NCBI RefSeq assembly: GCF_029867415.1
Contig: NC_081183.1
Span: 36,538,655-36,602,654 of the forward strand
Reading direction: 5' to 3'
Source: Vicia villosa
Lineage: Eukaryota; Streptophyta; Magnoliopsida; Fabales; Fabaceae
Length of the DNA: 64,000 nt
Under the pieces are notes generated by a model. The model saw nothing but the letters and a program-made list of their open reading frames with translations. It made no database searches and was not told the DNA's origin. This document shows, one piece after another, positions 20,819-32,488 of the stretch. Positions within the stretch are counted from its first letter, which is position 1. Each line of letters opens with the position of its first letter. The position numbers and the translations under genes were made by a program.

Positions 20819-22138
20819 CTAAACTTGATTTTCAGCATCTTTGAGTTCTTCTTCGGTGGAATCGATTTGGAAACTATCCTTCTTGTTCTTAGGATGCTTT
20901 TTGGCTTCGAAAAGATTAAACTTTACCTCTTTATCTTGCACCCTTACTTTCATGATCCCCGCATCCATATCAATCATCATTCGGGCGGTTTTCATGAATG
21001 GTCTTCCAAGAATTAAGGGTACCTCATGATCTTCTTCCATGTCAACTACCACAAAATCCACCGGGAAAAAGAATTTGTCTACTTTTACTAGCAAATCTTG
21101 AACCACTCCATATGGTGAGGTGATAGACTTGTCGGCTAATTGCAATGTCATCCTAGTAGGCTTCATCACAATATTCCCTAATTTTTTGACAATGGATAAA
21201 GGGATTAAGTTGATGCTAGACCCCAGATCAATCAACCCGTCACCAGTGAAGTTACCTCCAATATTTAATGGCAAAGTGACTCGTCCCGGATCGGATTCCT
21301 TTCTTGGAGTAGTTCTTTGGATTACGGAACTACACTGGGCATCAAGCAACACGGTCTCCTCATATGTGTACTTCTTTTTCTTTGTGATCATATTCTTCAT
21401 GAATTTAGCATACTTGCGCATTTGCTCCAACGCTTCGGCAAACAGAATATTTATATGAAGTTGTTTAAAGATGTCCATAAACCTTGCATGTTGCCTAGCA
21501 TTGTCTTTCTTTGATGGTGCATGTGGGTATGGGAGGTGTTGACTCGGTATCACCTTGCTTGCCATCTTGTCACATGCTTTCTTCCTTTTGGATTGATCTC
21601 TCTTTTTCACTTCTTTATTCACCTCAGTTACAACAATTTCATCTTCCTCATCTTCCGCTGCACGATTATCCTCTTCCTTTTCAACATCATTGTTTCCAAC
21701 TTCCTCATCAAGCACTTTTGCACTCTTTATTGAAGTAGCATTGCAAGTTTCTACACAAGTCATAGGGTTTTGAAAAGCTGAGACTTGCCTTACGTTTAGC
21801 TCGGTGAAGAATTTGGTAAATTGAACATCTTGCGTTTTCCGGATTTGTTGAATGGCTAAAGAGAATTGCATGAATTGATTCATGGTTTCCTCTAACTCAG
21901 AGGTTCCTCTTTGATAACCTTGATTATAGTGTGAAAGCCCTTTTTGTTGATATTCATGGTTAGCCATATGATACTCCATCGCATCTTCCGGTGTGCACCA
22001 TCCGAGATCATGAAACTCATTAACTTGAGGTGTGAACTGTGACACACTTTGAAGGAGATACTCCATTTGTTGGAATAGGATCTCGTTTTGAGCATGAATT
22101 GCAGCATTTATATTTGGGTCAAACACTCCGACAAACAA
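20819..22138 (-). CDS. Athila-like gag-protease remnant, 439 aa
   Basis: The open frame starts within gag: the N-terminal part is rich in Gln and Met, and there is no clear zinc knuckle. The gag C-terminal signature ARFMDIFKQLHINILFAEAL follows near residue 220. The retropepsin domain lies near residues 290-410 with active-site motif DLGSSINLIP (usually DxGSSxNLMP) and the flap/C-terminal motif LILGRPFM. The frame is intact, so a truncated gag-PR protein could be made. The usual gag start is shortened and the polymerase part is lost. Whether this is a functional non-autonomous form or a simple decay product cannot be told. Confidence 0.8.
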   Translation of the reverse strand: MFVGVFDPNINAAIHAQNEILFQQMEYLLQSVSQFTPQVNEFHDLGWCTPEDAMEYHMANHEYQQKGLSHYNQGYQRGTSELEETMNQFMQFSLAIQQIRKTQDVQFTKFFTELNVRQVSAFQNPMTCVETCNATSIKSAKVLDEEVGNNDVEKEEDNRAAEDEEDEIVVTEVNKEVKKRDQSKRKKACDKMASKVIPSQHLPYPHAPSKKDNARQHARFMDIFKQLHINILFAEALEQMRKYAKFMKNMITKKKKYTYEETVLLDAQCSSVIQRTTPRKESDPGRVTLPLNIGGNFTGDGLIDLGSSINLIPLSIVKKLGNIVMKPTRMTLQLADKSITSPYGVVQDLLVKVDKFFFPVDFVVVDMEEDHEVPLILGRPFMKTARMMIDMDAGIMKVRVQDKEVKFNLFEAKKHPKNKKDSFQIDSTEEELKDAENQV

Positions 22139-22377
22139 AAATCTACAAAACTAGCAAACAAGTGAAATAACAAGATAAAAAAAATAATAATAATAAAAAA
22201 AAATCAAAAGTAAAAGACTATTGCAAAAACAAAATCTAAAGTAAAGTAACTAACTAAAAATCTAAAATAAAGGAACTAAACTAAAAATCTAAAATTAAGT
22301 AAATAAACAAAAAATCTAAAATTAAGTAAATAACTAAAAATAATACGACTATTGCAATGCGTGCAATATTGACACAG

Positions 22378-22394
22378 TCCCCGGCAACAGCGCC
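22378..22394 (-). other. primer binding site of the Athila-like element
   Basis: Plus-strand tccccggcaacagcgcc, i.e. GGCGCTGTTGCCGGGGA on the element strand, four bases inside the 5' LTR. It corresponds to the aspartate-tRNA type site (TGGCGCCGTTGCCGGGGA) used by Athila and relatives, with one mismatch in the visible core. Confidence 0.8.
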
Positions 22395-22398
22395 GATT

Positions 22399-23569
22399 TG
22401 TTGAAAGTATTTTGGTTAAATATTTTCTAATATATCGTATCCACAGAGACTGAGTAATATTGCTGTCGTTCTATAGTCGGATTATAATGAGTTAGCGAAA
22501 AGTAGTGGTTTTGATTGTTTGTTCTCAACTTGCATATAACAGAATAATAATTGACTGATAAAAAGCTTAAAGACGAATAACAATGGTGAATGAATATGTT
22601 GAGTTCTAGGGTTCATCAACCTATTCACATACAATAATCAATTAATCCACGAGTGAACATTATTTAAGTTATTATCTTCATTCATCCTCAAAACTGATAT
22701 TATGTCTAATGATCAATCTAGAACCACCTCTACCGGTATGATATTCGATCTCTCAGAATAACTATAAAGATAAAGGGAATTAACCAAGATGATTTATGAA
22801 AACTTCTTCAAAATCTCATCTCTGAGTATTAATCAACAAGTCAATGTAAAAACCTAGGGCAAAAGTATAAACCCTATCTCTCGATTGATAGTTCAACAAT
22901 GATATAAAATAAAAGCAAGGTTTTTCATTGATAATAAAGCTTAAACAATTGTTCACAGGAATTAATCAAAGTAATTGCATCTTCATAGGTTAACTACTAC
23001 CTTAAACTCAACACAATGGGGTTTAGCTCTCCATAGTCATGAAGAACACACAAGATTTCATGGAAGGATTCATCTTCATCAAGGGAATGTCTTCAATTGA
23101 TGTTGAATTCTCCGTCGGAAGTTGTTTTCTGCTCTAGAATAGGATTGCTCTCTGAAATTCGTTCACCAAGGACTCCCCTCTTATGAGGATTAGAGCTTCT
23201 ATTTATAACAATTTATCCTTGTAACGCAACCATCGCGCCTTGGCACGTATTGGCGCGGAGCGAACCCAAGTCAGAAGGGATGGCGCGTCTCGCTCCTTAT
23301 TGGCGCGGCTCGGCCTTCGTTTCACCTTCCTTCTTTGTGATTCTTCCTCTCTAGAAGCTCTACACCTGCGTGTTTCTTCGTCTTTACTTCTAAACTTCAA
23401 TATCTGCACAAATAACACCCAAAGTGACGCAAGTTGTTCTACAATTAGCATCGAACCTCTAAAGTTCAATTCTAACTATAAAATCCTTAAAAAGCACAAA
23501 ATATGTTCACTTCCAGCTCAAAAGGTAGTTAATTTGACAAATGAAAACACTACTAATTCACTCTTAACA
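22399..23569 (-). repeat. 5' LTR of the Athila-like element (1171 bp)
   Basis: Complete LTR, tgttgaaagtatt to ctcttaaca, followed by the right copy of the CTGTG duplication. It serves as the unbroken reference for the split left LTR. Confidence 0.92.
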
Positions 23570-23574
23570 CTGTG

Positions 23575-24238
23575 CAGTTGAGCCTACTTAGCGAGGTCAG
23601 CCCGCTTAGCGGGGTCCCCTGTACCAACGTAGATATTTTAGATATTTTTGACAGCCAGCTCAGCCCGCTTAGCAGGGTCTGATGTTTTTGCTTTTTATAT
23701 AAAAAGCTTAAATTAGATTTTTTTATGTTATGTTTTGGGGTGTTTTTATTCCCAATTCACCAACCAACATTCTTTGGTAGGATTAGCTAGAAAACAACAC
23801 TTGGGTCTCACACATGGATGATTTAGAGGTAGATTTCTCATCAATCGGAGTAGACAATCTGCGAGATTTTTGGTTTTCCTCTCTTTCTGTGTGTGTATTT
23901 CTCTTTTGTTGGGTTTGTTTGTATATTTACTCTGAAAATATGTATATGTATTGATCATGGTGTTGTATAAAATTTTATTTACAAATCATTATTGTTGTCT
24001 TCCTTGATCTTTTTGCATTTATGTTTGGATTTGTGTTGTTGTAGAAATAGACCTCAAAAATTTTGATTAGGCAAGGAAATCTGTTAGTTTCTCGATTCTA
24101 GAGATAGGTTTAGATCTAACAATCACTTGTGTTTCGAAGCTTAATGCTTTCGTGTTGTTGTTTGCGAGAGACATCGCCAACGCGAGAATACATTTGTTCT
24201 CACAACTTTGTGTTAGACATAACCTTGTTTGGGATACG
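23575..24238 (+). mobile_element. older gypsy-type LTR remnant, left piece
   Basis: Contains the GC-rich doublet cagcccgcttagcgg (23604) and a weaker copy near 23665. AT-rich sequence without genes follows. It probably continues at 25441-25690, where a typical Athila-type LTR end (ctctgtggatacgat) reads on the plus strand, the Tekay-like LTR between being an insertion. Borders are uncertain. Confidence 0.35.
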
Positions 24239-25440
24239 TGTAACACCCCGATAATTATATTTAATTAATAATTATTATTTGATGTTTTTTATGTGATTAT
24301 GTGACGCGTGACGTTTATGTTGATGTGTGTAGGGCAGTAGAATTGAGATGTTAGTTAGAATAATAATATAAAATATTCTAATTAGCATTGTTATTGTTTA
24401 AATAAAATAAAATAAGAGTTAGTGAGGAAGAGTTAGTAAGGGCATATTAGTAATATCACTAATAGGGGCCCTAAGGCTAACTAGGTAAAAAGGAGAAAAG
24501 GGGAAAGAATGTCATTAGTCGTAGAATTTTGGAGAAAACGAGAAAAGAAGAGAGAGCTAGGGCAAAAGAGGGGAAGAAGAATGACCGTAGAATTTGGGAA
24601 GAGAATAAATCAAGATAACAATCTAAAGTAAGGGGAGTTATCCTAATTATTATGTTTGCCTTAAGGGATTGATAATTGTATGTTGGTTTGGGTTTGGGGA
24701 TATTATGATGAATCTGATGATATTGATGAAATACCATGATGAATTGTTTGGATTGCATGATTAATATGATGTATGACATTGTTGATTGTTGTATTTGTGA
24801 TTAATAACATGATTTAGACTCGAATCCACCATTGTTGAGGATTTGAAGGTCTAGGTTTTGATGAAGAATGATGGAGGTATGATGAACATGTGTGTTTTTG
24901 TAGTTAGAATGATTAATCCATGTTAGAACTAGGTTAATAGACCTTAAATCGCAAGAAAATAAGGATTAAAATAAGTTTTTGGATAAAAGTTTGGGTATGG
25001 TATGATGCAGGTCGTGCAGGAATTTTTTGCAGAATCGCAGAGCCCGCTTAGCACGATGGAGCCCGCTCAGCGTGCTCTTAAAAATAAAAAGAACTAATTT
25101 ACAGTAGAGGGATGGGGTTGTTGTGCTTTAGAATTACATTTTGATGTTGATGTTTTGAGTTGTAACTCATGAACCATGATGTTTAGTTGGTGTTTATGGA
25201 CTTTATTTTAAAGATATTTTAGATTATGGATTCTGCTGCGAGATATCATGCTTTGATTTATGATGATAAATGAGATATAGTTTTTAAATGAATTTTTCAG
25301 AACCCGTATTACGGAGCGGGACTATTGTTTGTGACGCTTTTATGATGATGTGACACCCTTGTTGGTGACTTTATTTGATGTTAATTCGTATTATATTGTG
25401 AATATTCTTTGTAGGTTGAGTACAACTGATCGATAGGTGT
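24239..25440 (+). mobile_element. Tekay-like LTR fragment
   Basis: Starts tgtaacaccccgataatta, the characteristic Tekay/del LTR beginning, here of a different subfamily from 9502. It contains a GC-rich pair of agcccgct words near 25040-25070. The 3' border is not clear: the motif gtgacacccttgttggtga near 25350 lies in the usual second half, and no primer site follows. Probably a truncated or solo LTR. Confidence 0.5.
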
Positions 25441-26186
25441 AAGTTTGTGATGAGTAGTTTATATTCATGCCTGATAAGTTTTTCTCTCCGAAGAATGTAT
25501 TTATTTTCCTATTAATACCTTTTTACGTTTAAACCATTTTAACCCAAGCTCGGAAAAGCGGAAACTATTGAATGACATTCTTTCCCTCGCACCGATCTCT
25601 GTGGATACGATAAAACTTGAAATACTTCCAATCTTTTGCTTGCCACTTTACTGCGTCAACATTACCTCGCCAACGCACCATTCCCCGGGAAGAGAAAAGA
25701 ACAATACAATGAAATTAACATGCTCTGATTTCTTGTGTTAACGGTCTAACACCTGTGTAAGTGAATATGTTTCCTTGAAAAGGCCATCTTATAGAAGATG
25801 CATATAATAAAGTGGGTATCGATATGACAAGATATGATTTCTCGAAAACATTTTTCCACTTATGAGTAATATATGGCTTTCAAAATCCCAATATTTTGTT
25901 CAAGTTTATTTGAAACCATGATATCATATATTTCAAACATCCCCTGAATGTTATCTCATGCCACAAAAGAAGTTGAAAATTAGCCAAATACTTTTTTTTA
26001 GATAAGATTGAAGAGTTTACTAAGTTGAGCGATATTGAAAGAAAATCAAATTAGAAAAAGTCTAAGATAAAACTACCTATAGATTTAGACAGTGATACTT
26101 TTTGATTTATTTAGTTTTTATGCATCGGGTGTAAAAACTTTGGAATTTTTATGGATGTAATTTTACTTTGGTATTTTCATGAACGT
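25441..26186. other. LTR remnant and AT-rich spacer
   Basis: 25600-25690 reads like the 3' end of an Athila-type LTR on the plus strand (gatctctgtggatacgat). A sequence with ccattccccggg follows that might be a decayed primer site. The remainder to 26186 is AT-rich and I see nothing recognisable in it. Confidence 0.35.
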
Positions 26187-26799
26187 TGTTGTGATAATGA
26201 CAATGATAAATTCAAATCAAGTAATTTGATATATGGGGGCAAAGAACAATGACAACAAAACAAATTGCATCAAGCAATAAAAATAATGGTAAGCGAGAAC
26301 ACAAGAAATTTGTTTATCCAGTTCGATCAAATGGTTTATGTTTGGAGGAGAGAGCAGCTCTCCAATTTACTATACTCCAAAAGTTGTTACAAGAGATTAC
26401 AAATGAGTTACAAGAAAACAGCCTTCCAAGATCCCAATAACAAACCCTATTTTCTACCAAAGTATTTCCCAATATCTCTAACTCTCAATATAATAATCAC
26501 ACAAACCCAAGGTGTTTAAAGTGTTTACCAATCCCTGTGATAACCCCAAAAGGCTGCCAAGTCCCTAAAATATAACTCTAAGAATTTTACCCTTTGCTTT
26601 CTCAATAGGATTTATACCTTATGCATCTTGTGTCTAACAAATGAGAGAAAACCCGTATTTATAACTAACAAAATATTAACAGGTCCAAGATATGACCCAT
26701 TAACAAATGAATCCATAAACAAGCTCAAAACTGACAGTACCGAAATATGTCTTTTTTCTTTCTCTTTTCTCACTTCAGGTTTTAAGGCATGTTACAACA
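26187..26799 (-). repeat. 3' LTR of the Tork-like element
   Basis: TGTTGT...ACAACA borders on the plus strand, 613 bp. It aligns by eye with 31086-31674, with numerous substitutions and small gaps. Confidence 0.75.
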
Positions 26800-26869
26800 A
26801 CTCTCCATCCGATGGTGATGTCAATTAACCACCAACCACCTAGATGCTCCCTCCAAAGCTTGAATCACT

Positions 26870-28895
26870 CTTCAACAAATTTGATCAAGTTCAAGTAATG
26901 CTTAAACCTTGATCTTGGCAATGATTTGGTGAACATATCAATTGGATTCTCTTCCTAGGGTACTTTCTGAACCTAAATCTCCTTTGATTCTATCATGTCC
27001 CTTATAAAATGTAAATAGATATCAATGTATTTTGTCCTCTCATACTAAACTCGATGACTGTCCGTATGAATGGCACTTTGACTATCACAATTTATCTTCA
27101 CACATTCTTGAGTAATCCCTACTCCCCAATTGTGCCTTTCAGTCATATGCCTTCCAACTTATAGTTGTCCCAAACAATATAAACACAAAACCTGATAAGA
27201 ATTTTCAAGTGTCCACATTACCTGCATAGTTAGAATCTATAAAACCCTCCAAAGCGTCTTCTTCTTGAGTTGACCTTGTATAATTTAAACCACCCTTTAG
27301 AGAACCATTCAAACACCTCAACATCCACTTCAAAGCTTCCCAAATAACCTGGCCAGGATTCTCCATAAATCAACTTACTATGTTGACTACATATGCTAAG
27401 TCTGGTCTACTACAAACCATACCATAGATAATGCTTCCAACCCCACTTGCACAAGAAGTACTCTCCATTATCTTCTTCTTTTTTTCAGTTTAAGGACATT
27501 GTTTAACCGAGAGCTTTGTGTGATAACCTAAATTGAGTAATCCCTACTCCCCAATTGTGCCTTTCAGTCATAAGCCTTCCAACTTATAGTTGACCCAAAC
27601 AATATAAACACAAAACCTGATAAGAATTTTCAAGTGTCCACATTACCTGCATAGTTAGAATCTATAAAACCCTCCAAAGCGTCTTCTTCTTGAGTTGACC
27701 TTGTATAATTTAAACCACCCTTTAGAGAACCATTCAAACACCTCAACATCCACTTCAAAGCTTCCCAAATAACCTGGCCAGGATTCTCCATAAATCAACT
27801 TACTATGTTGACTACATATGCTAAGTCCGGTCTACTACAAACCATACCATAGATAATGCTTCCAACCCCACTTGCACAAGAATTACTCTCCATTATCTTC
27901 TTCTTTTTTTCAGTTTAAGGACATTGTTTAACCGAGAGCTTTGTGTGATAACCTAAATTGAGATAAGAACAATTCACTTTTCTTCTCATTATATCCATAC
28001 CCACAATTCTTTTAGCTTCACCAAAATATTTCATCTCAAATTCACTATTCAAGATCCCCTCGAGCTTACCAATCTCATTTTTGCTAGAGCTTTCCATTAG
28101 AATATCATCAACATATAGAATGAGGTATATAATAACTTTCTCGTTCCTCTTCACTATGTATACATAACTATCATAATTACTTCTTACAAATCATGTTTAA
28201 GAAGAAATTTATCAAACCGACGATACCACTACCTCGAGCTTTGTATCAACCCATACAAAGATTTCTTCAACAAATATACCTTAGCCTTGTCAAAACATTT
28301 AGTTTGTTCCATGTAGATTATATCTTCAAGGTCTCTATGTAAGAAAGTTATTATAGTTCAAGATTATATTGATTTACAATTTCCATAAGTACCCTTATAG
28401 AATAATGTTTTACCACATTTGAAAAAATTTCATTGTAATCAATGTCTTCCACCTGAGTGAAACCCTTCTCTACTAGTCTTGCCTTAAACCTTGGTTCTTC
28501 AATTCTTGGAATAACTTCCTTCTTCTTGAAAATCCACTTGCATCCAACCACTGTTTATTTCTTAGGTAGTCTCACAAGCTCTCAAGTATGGTTCTTCATC
28601 AGTGAATTCATATCATCATTTACTTCCATCAACCATGTTTGACTATCTTTGATTTTTAGTGCTTCTTTGAAGATCCTTGGTTCTGAAGCACATTAAAAAC
28701 ATAAAAAATAAGATTAGAATAACCATACCTTTGAGGTGGTACAATCACCCTCCTAAATCTATCACGAGCCAAATGATAATTAGGAGACATTATATGCTGC
28801 CGTTCAATATTACTTGAAACAGAAGTCTCTACTATCTCCCCGTCTCTAGTCTCACTAGTAGGAACCTCCACCTCAAACTGAGTCTTTTCTACCAT
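26870..28895 (-). pseudogene. copia reverse transcriptase and RNase H, broken
   Basis: RT pieces in transcript order: GCKWIFKKKEV with FKARLVEKGFTQ (28551-28351), then LILYVDDIL (near 28120) carrying the YVDD active site. RNase H pieces: FIDSNYAGNVDT (in both copies of the duplication) and a C-terminal tail with KYIDIYLHFIRDMI near 27000. Many stops and frame changes separate them. In the 28656-28895 part only a linker between integrase and RT is left. Confidence 0.8.
27108..27962. repeat. 425-bp direct tandem duplication
   Basis: The segment between TTGAG at 27108 and TTGAG at 27533 is repeated exactly one period later, ending at TTGAG at 27958. The copies differ at only about four positions. 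The five-base TTGAG at all three boundaries suggests slippage or microhomology-mediated repair. It is much younger than the element, whose LTRs are far more diverged. Confidence 0.93.
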
Positions 28896-28988
28896 AGTTT
28901 TTTATTCTTTATCATTCAGTTCCTTGCACTTCATCCCCATACGGGTCTCATCAAAAGTAGCATCCCTAGTTATGATAAATTTTGATCT

Positions 28989-30218
28989 TCAAGGATCCAT
29001 CTTCCACACCTTGTAATCTTTCACCCTTTTAGGATAACTAATGAAGACACACTTAACAGCCTTAGCATCAATTTTATCTTGTTTGATATGAGCAAATGCC
29101 AAGGCTCCAAAAATCTTCAAATTTGAGTAGTCTAATGGTTTTCCACTCCAAACTTCCATAGGTGTCTTGAAGTTTATTCTTGTGGATGGACATTTGTTGG
29201 TCAAGTAAGTTGTTGTAGCAACAACTTCGCCCCAGAAATTCTTTGGTAACCCAGCTCCCAACAACATACATCTTACTTTCTCCAAAATGGTTATATTCAT
29301 GCATTCTGCTAAGCCATTTTGTTGAGGTGTTCCAGCAACAGTTTTATGCCTCTTGATACCATGTTTCCTGCAAAGAACATTAAAATGCTCTAAAACAAAC
29401 TCCAAGCCATTGTCAGTTTTTAATACATTCAGTTTAGTTTTCAATTGATTTTATATAAGAGTATACCATTTATTAAACTTTTCAAAGGTGTCACTTTTAT
29501 TTTTCAAAATGTAGATCCATAATATTCTATAGAAATCATCAATAATAGAGAGGAAATAAAATTCACCTCCATGAGTTTCCACCCTTGCCGGACTCCATAG
29601 ATCTGAGTGAACATACTCAAAAGGTCTACTAGAATTAAGCACACCACTCCCAAACTTCACCCAGTGTTGTTTGCCTAGAATGCAATTATCATAAAATTTT
29701 AGTATATTTAATTTCTCACTCCCTAACAAATCTTGTTTAGCAAGCTCAACTAAATCTCTTTCACTGACATGCCTTAATCTCAAATGCCACAACTTAGATT
29801 TATCAAGAAGGTTTTGACTAGCTACTAATGCACGGTCAATAACAGTGGAACCATCCTAAATATACAACCCACATTTTTTGGATCATTCAGCCATTATTAA
29901 TGCACCATGCAAAATTCTCAATACCCCACGTTCAATTCCAGTGCAGTAGTCTAGATCATCAAACATCCTTAAGGACAACACATTTCACTTAACTTCGGGA
30001 ACATACCTCACATTGCGTAGAAAGAACTCATGATCATTGAACATTTTTAGTCTGACTATATCAATACCATGAACTTTGCAAGCCTTATTGTTTCCAAGTT
30101 GAACGACTCCACCTTTCTTCAGCTCCAAAGTTTCAAAATATTCTTTCCTCTGATACATGTGATAAGAGCAACCTGAGTCCATAACCAAAACTTTTTCTAT
30201 TTCCAAACTTGTTACCAC
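28989..30218 (-). pseudogene. copia protease, GAG-pre-integrase and integrase, broken
   Basis: The protease signature VMDSGCSYHMYQ is at about 30190-30150. GAG-pre-integrase MWHLRLRHVSERDL starts at 29792. The integrase core is visible as YVHSDLWSP, KTDNGLEF and QNGLAECMN, the last with Cys where Arg is usual. Frame breaks lie near 29447 and 29800-29985. Catalytic acidic residues are still readable. Confidence 0.85.
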
Positions 30219-30266
30219 TAATACGCCAACACTTTCATAACCATCTTCATCTGAGGCAATTGCAAT

Positions 30267-31109
30267 CTAAACGGAATCACCCTTGTTCCCTCTTTCAGGA
30301 CAACCCTTCTTGAAATGATCAGTTTTGTGACAAGTGAAGCATTTAAACTTTAAGTTATCAAAAACCTTGAACTTGGACTTTAATCTGGATCTCTTTCCTT
30401 TCTGGTTTCCTATACTCTCAATCCTTCCTCTTGAGACACTTAAGCCTTCACCACTACCGTCAACCTTCAAATATTTTAACTTTGATAACTCCTTTGATCT
30501 TACGACCGTCTGGACTTCATCCAAAGTGATAGTTCCTTCCTTACCATAAAGAAAGGCATCCTTAAAGTGCTCAAAATATATGGGTAATGAGCTTAACAAG
30601 AGTAGAACCTTATCCTCATCTTCAACTTTCACATCCATATTTTATAAATCATCAATGATCTTGTGAAATTCTGTCAGTTGCTCCACAATAGATTTATTCT
30701 CCACCATACGGAAAGAATAAAGTTGTTGTTTTAGACATAACCTGTGAGCCAATGACTTTGTTATATATAATGATTCAATCTTTACCCACATCTCAACCGC
30801 AATCTTCTCCCTCACGACTTCCCTTAATAATTCATCTCTAAGGCACAAGATAATGACACTTTTGCCCTTATCCACCATGTCGGTATTCTCAATTTGTGTA
30901 AGGGTTGCAGGCATCAATGCCTATCCTTTTAATTCTTCTACACACTTTTGTTGAATTAGAATTGCTTGAATCTTCACCTTCCCCAATCCGAAGTCGTTGT
31001 CTCTGGAAAACTTCTCGATGTTCCATTTAGAACCCATGATGCTCACTTGTAGACTTAACTCATTTGCACCACGGTGAGCGCCATTTGTTGTAATAATGAC
31101 AAGGTTCAA
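30267..31109 (-). pseudogene. copia gag, broken
   Basis: Three consecutive open pieces without large gaps. The N-terminus contains KWNIEKFSRDNDFG (31109-30921). The middle is a UBN2-type region with VREKIAVEMWVKIESLY. The C-terminal part has a zinc knuckle CFTCHKTDHFKKGC near 30340-30300. Stops at 30918 and 30639 split it. Its size agrees with the short gag of Tork-type elements. Confidence 0.8.
31069..31085 (-). other. primer binding site of the Tork-like element
   Basis: Minus strand AATGGCGCTCACCGTGG directly inside the LTR; such a ..GGCGC.CACCGTGG site is common in plant LTR elements. I cannot name the tRNA with certainty. Confidence 0.5.
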
Positions 31110-31674
31110 TTCAAATCAAGTAATTTGATATGTGGGGACAGTGAACAATGGCAACCAAACAAATTGCCTCAAGCAATAACAATAATAGTATACGAGAACT
31201 CAAGAAATTTGTTTATCCAGTTCGATCAAATGATCTACGTCTGAGGGAGAGAGCAACTTTCCAATTCACTATTCTCCAAAAGTTGTTATAAGATATTACA
31301 AATGAGTTGCAAGAAAATGGTCTTCTAAATTCCCAAGAACAAACCCTATTTTTTACCTAAGTGTTTCCCAATCTCTACAACTCTCAACTCAATATAAGAA
31401 TCACACAAACCCAAAATATTTAAATTGTTTACCAATTTTTATGATAAACCTAAAAGGCTGTCAAGTCCCTAAAATATAACTCTAAAAATTCTACCCTTTG
31501 TTTTCTCAAAAAACTCATATTTATAACTAACAAAATATTAACGAGTCCAAGATATGACCCATTAACAAACGAATCCACAAACAAGCTCATAACTATCAGT
31601 ACCAAAATATATCTCTTTTCTTTCTCTTTTCTCACTTAAGTTATAATTCGAATGTGTTTTAAGGTATATCTAAC
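31086..31674 (-). repeat. 5' LTR of the Tork-like element
   Basis: 589 bp, starting tgttgtaataatgac and ending taaggtatatctaaca. The last 40 bases are rearranged relative to the other LTR. Confidence 0.7.
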
Positions 31675-32373
31675 ATTATTTTATACACGTTGGAATTAAA
31701 GATTTAAGTTGTTGTTTGATAAATCAAGTAATGTCAATTTTACTGGTATGATGAAATAGGGTATATCCGGATTCCAATCTCTAGTCACACCCATTAGGAC
31801 AATATTGCTTGTGTATTCTTCCTATGTGATAACGTATGGTGTATTTAAATTCCAACCTTCGGACACATCCCTTGAAACAATATTTATTGTGTATTATTCC
31901 TATATGATAAAACAGTGTATCCGAGTTTAATACCTTTCTGACTTCTTGCCTTCTTTTCCCACTAGTTATGTTTGTAGTGATGCAGTTAGTGAATAGGAAT
32001 GGTGAAAATTGATGCTCCAAAATTTTCTGAACTTGTCTTTTCTCTAGCTAGGCCTCTACTGCTCAACTTTCTGTAAAATTAGTGTAACAATTTGCTACTA
32101 ACACCAGGGTGGTTATTTGGGTTTTTTTTTTTTTTACTGTGGATAGTGTTATCAACTGGACTTGTGTATCTTTCAAAATGGGGTGTGTGTTATCAAGTAT
32201 TGATGAGGATTGAAGAGTTGCCATATGCAAGAAAATTATAAAAAGAACAAATAGCTGCATCTATAAGCATCCCTCTTCCAAAATTCAAATGACATACACA
32301 TTTTATAATCATAGGCAGAATGGTACAAAAGAGAAAAGAAAAAAAAACTAAAGCTACAGTTTACAGTTAAAAA
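31675..32373. other. spacer between the copia element and the NPH3 gene
   Basis: Two imperfect, directly repeated units of about 75 bp lie at 31756-31910 (sharing gtgtatt.ttcctat.tgataa). The part next to the gene (about 32250-32373) is probably 3' untranslated or downstream sequence of the NPH3 gene. Nothing else is recognised. Confidence 0.4.
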
Positions 32374-32445
32374 CTAAACAGCGGCAGACGACATTTCCAT
32401 CTCAAATAAACTCGTACGAGATGGAAATGTGTCGCCGTTGTTTAG
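32374..32445 (-). other. long hairpin in the NPH3 3' untranslated region
   Basis: Arms 32374-32403 and 32418-32445 are complementary over 28 pairs with one G-U position and two single-base bulges, around a 14-base loop. The loop side holds a further small palindrome (ctcgtacgag). In the transcript it begins 43 bases after the stop codon. It could be a regulatory or 3'-end structure, a small foldback element or a young small-RNA precursor; the sequence alone does not decide. Confidence 0.75.
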
Positions 32446-32488
32446 CATATGACACAGTAACATAACAGAGGGAAAAAACACTTGGACA

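Larger units (their letters stand above)
8525..23569 (-). mobile_element. Athila-like Ty3/gypsy element, non-autonomous, with nested insertions
   Basis: Flanked by the 5-bp direct repeat CTGTG (8520-8524 and 23570-23574). It has two LTRs of 1171 bp each once the nested insertion is removed. By eye the two differ at about 17 positions (near 1.5%). On the minus strand the order is 5' LTR (right), a primer site resembling tRNA-Asp type, gag-protease, an integrase C-terminal stub, a long untranslated region, a polypurine tract and the 3' LTR (left). Reverse transcriptase, RNase H and the integrase core are absent, so it depended on a relative to move. The 3' LTR is split by the Tekay-like insertion at 9502-18527. 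Confidence 0.9.
26187..31674 (-). mobile_element. old Tork-like Ty1/copia element with both LTRs
   Basis: LTRs at 26187-26799 and 31086-31674 share the opening tgttgt.ataatgacaa and much of their length but are clearly diverged. All expected copia domains are present in order on the minus strand: gag with zinc knuckle, protease, GAG-pre-integrase, integrase, RT and RNase H, each broken by stops or frame changes. A 425-bp tandem duplication sits in the RNase H part. No target duplication is evident. The short gag and zinc-knuckle layout favour the Tork/Tnt1 group (inference). Confidence 0.85.

Noticed and set aside
26187..31674. Target site duplication for the Tork-like element
   Set aside because: Left flank aacgt and right flank ttatt do not match; old decay or rearranged ends.
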